Part shown: positions 63,996-64,000 of the stretch, in pieces
Numbering within the stretch: the first letter of the stretch is position 1
Layout: each line of letters starts with the position of its first letter
Program-made: the position numbers and the translations under genes
NCBI GenBank assembly: GCA_009668015.1
Contig: WJYB01000015.1
Location: forward strand, 21,916-85,915
Source: Enterobacteriaceae bacterium RIT714
Lineage (GTDB): Bacteria > Pseudomonadota > Gammaproteobacteria > Enterobacterales > Enterobacteriaceae
Length of the DNA stretch: 64,000 nucleotides
Reading direction: 5' to 3'
The notes under the pieces: generated by a model
Told to the model about the DNA's origin: nothing
The model's input: only the letters and a program-made list of their open reading frames with translations
The model's database searches: none

Positions 63996-64000
63996 TTTTA

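Overview
This window is a conserved chromosomal segment of an enterobacterium (Enterobacteriaceae). Gene content and order follow the E. coli/Salmonella/Enterobacter block metE - recQ - uvrD - cyaA - hem - argX tRNAs - enterobacterial common antigen (ECA) - rho - rep - ilv - trpT. Proteins are close to their E. coli counterparts as I remember them, but E. coli yigE/yigF/yigG and aslA/aslB are missing and ilvG is intact. An Enterobacter/Lelliottia/Citrobacter-type organism fits; I cannot fix the species from sequence alone.

Layout. 1-2035: the only clearly accessory piece, the 3' part of a GH1 6-phospho-beta-glucosidase gene followed by a BglG/LicT-type antiterminator. 2036-5366: divergent metE/metR with MetJ-box-like and MetR-like sites. 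5254-9401: yigM, yigL, pldB, rhtB, rhtC. 9463-13830: recQ, pldA, yigI, rarD. 13900-17473: corA with a leader peptide (corL-like) and uvrD with a LexA box. 17447-20829: lptM-dapF-yigA-xerC-yigB operon. 20968-28366: cyaY, cyaA and the divergent hemCDXY operon with a CRP site between. 28439-28890: the sRNA gene glmZ with a sigma54-type promoter and upstream GlrR-type sites. 28939-29385: tRNA operon argX-hisR-leuT-proM. 29491-30873: yifK.

31069-43852 (minus strand): the complete 12-gene ECA operon wecA-wzzE-wecB-wecC-rffG-rffH-wecD-wecE-wzxE-wecF-wzyE-wecG. It covers the initiating GlcNAc-1-P transferase, UDP-ManNAcA and TDP-Fuc4NAc synthesis, the two later transferases, flippase, polymerase and chain-length control. 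44092-51372: rho with leader, trxA, rhlB, gppA, rep, ppiC. 51383-51545: a REP element and a structured intergenic repeat. 51548-60610: the branched-chain amino acid block, ilvC/ilvY and ilvL-ilvG-ilvM-ilvE-ilvD-ilvA with its attenuator. 60954-63952: yifB, maoP, hdfR and trpT.

I found no undescribed multi-gene system. The points that merit a second look are mostly regulatory or local: a corL-like leader with TTG start, a rho leader ORF whose frame differs from E. coli rhoL, the glmZ control region, the structured repeat beside ilvC, the start-site corrections (recQ, wecD, wecA, rep, corA and others) and the beta-glucoside genes next to metE. Statements about E. coli homologues come from memory; no alignment was run.
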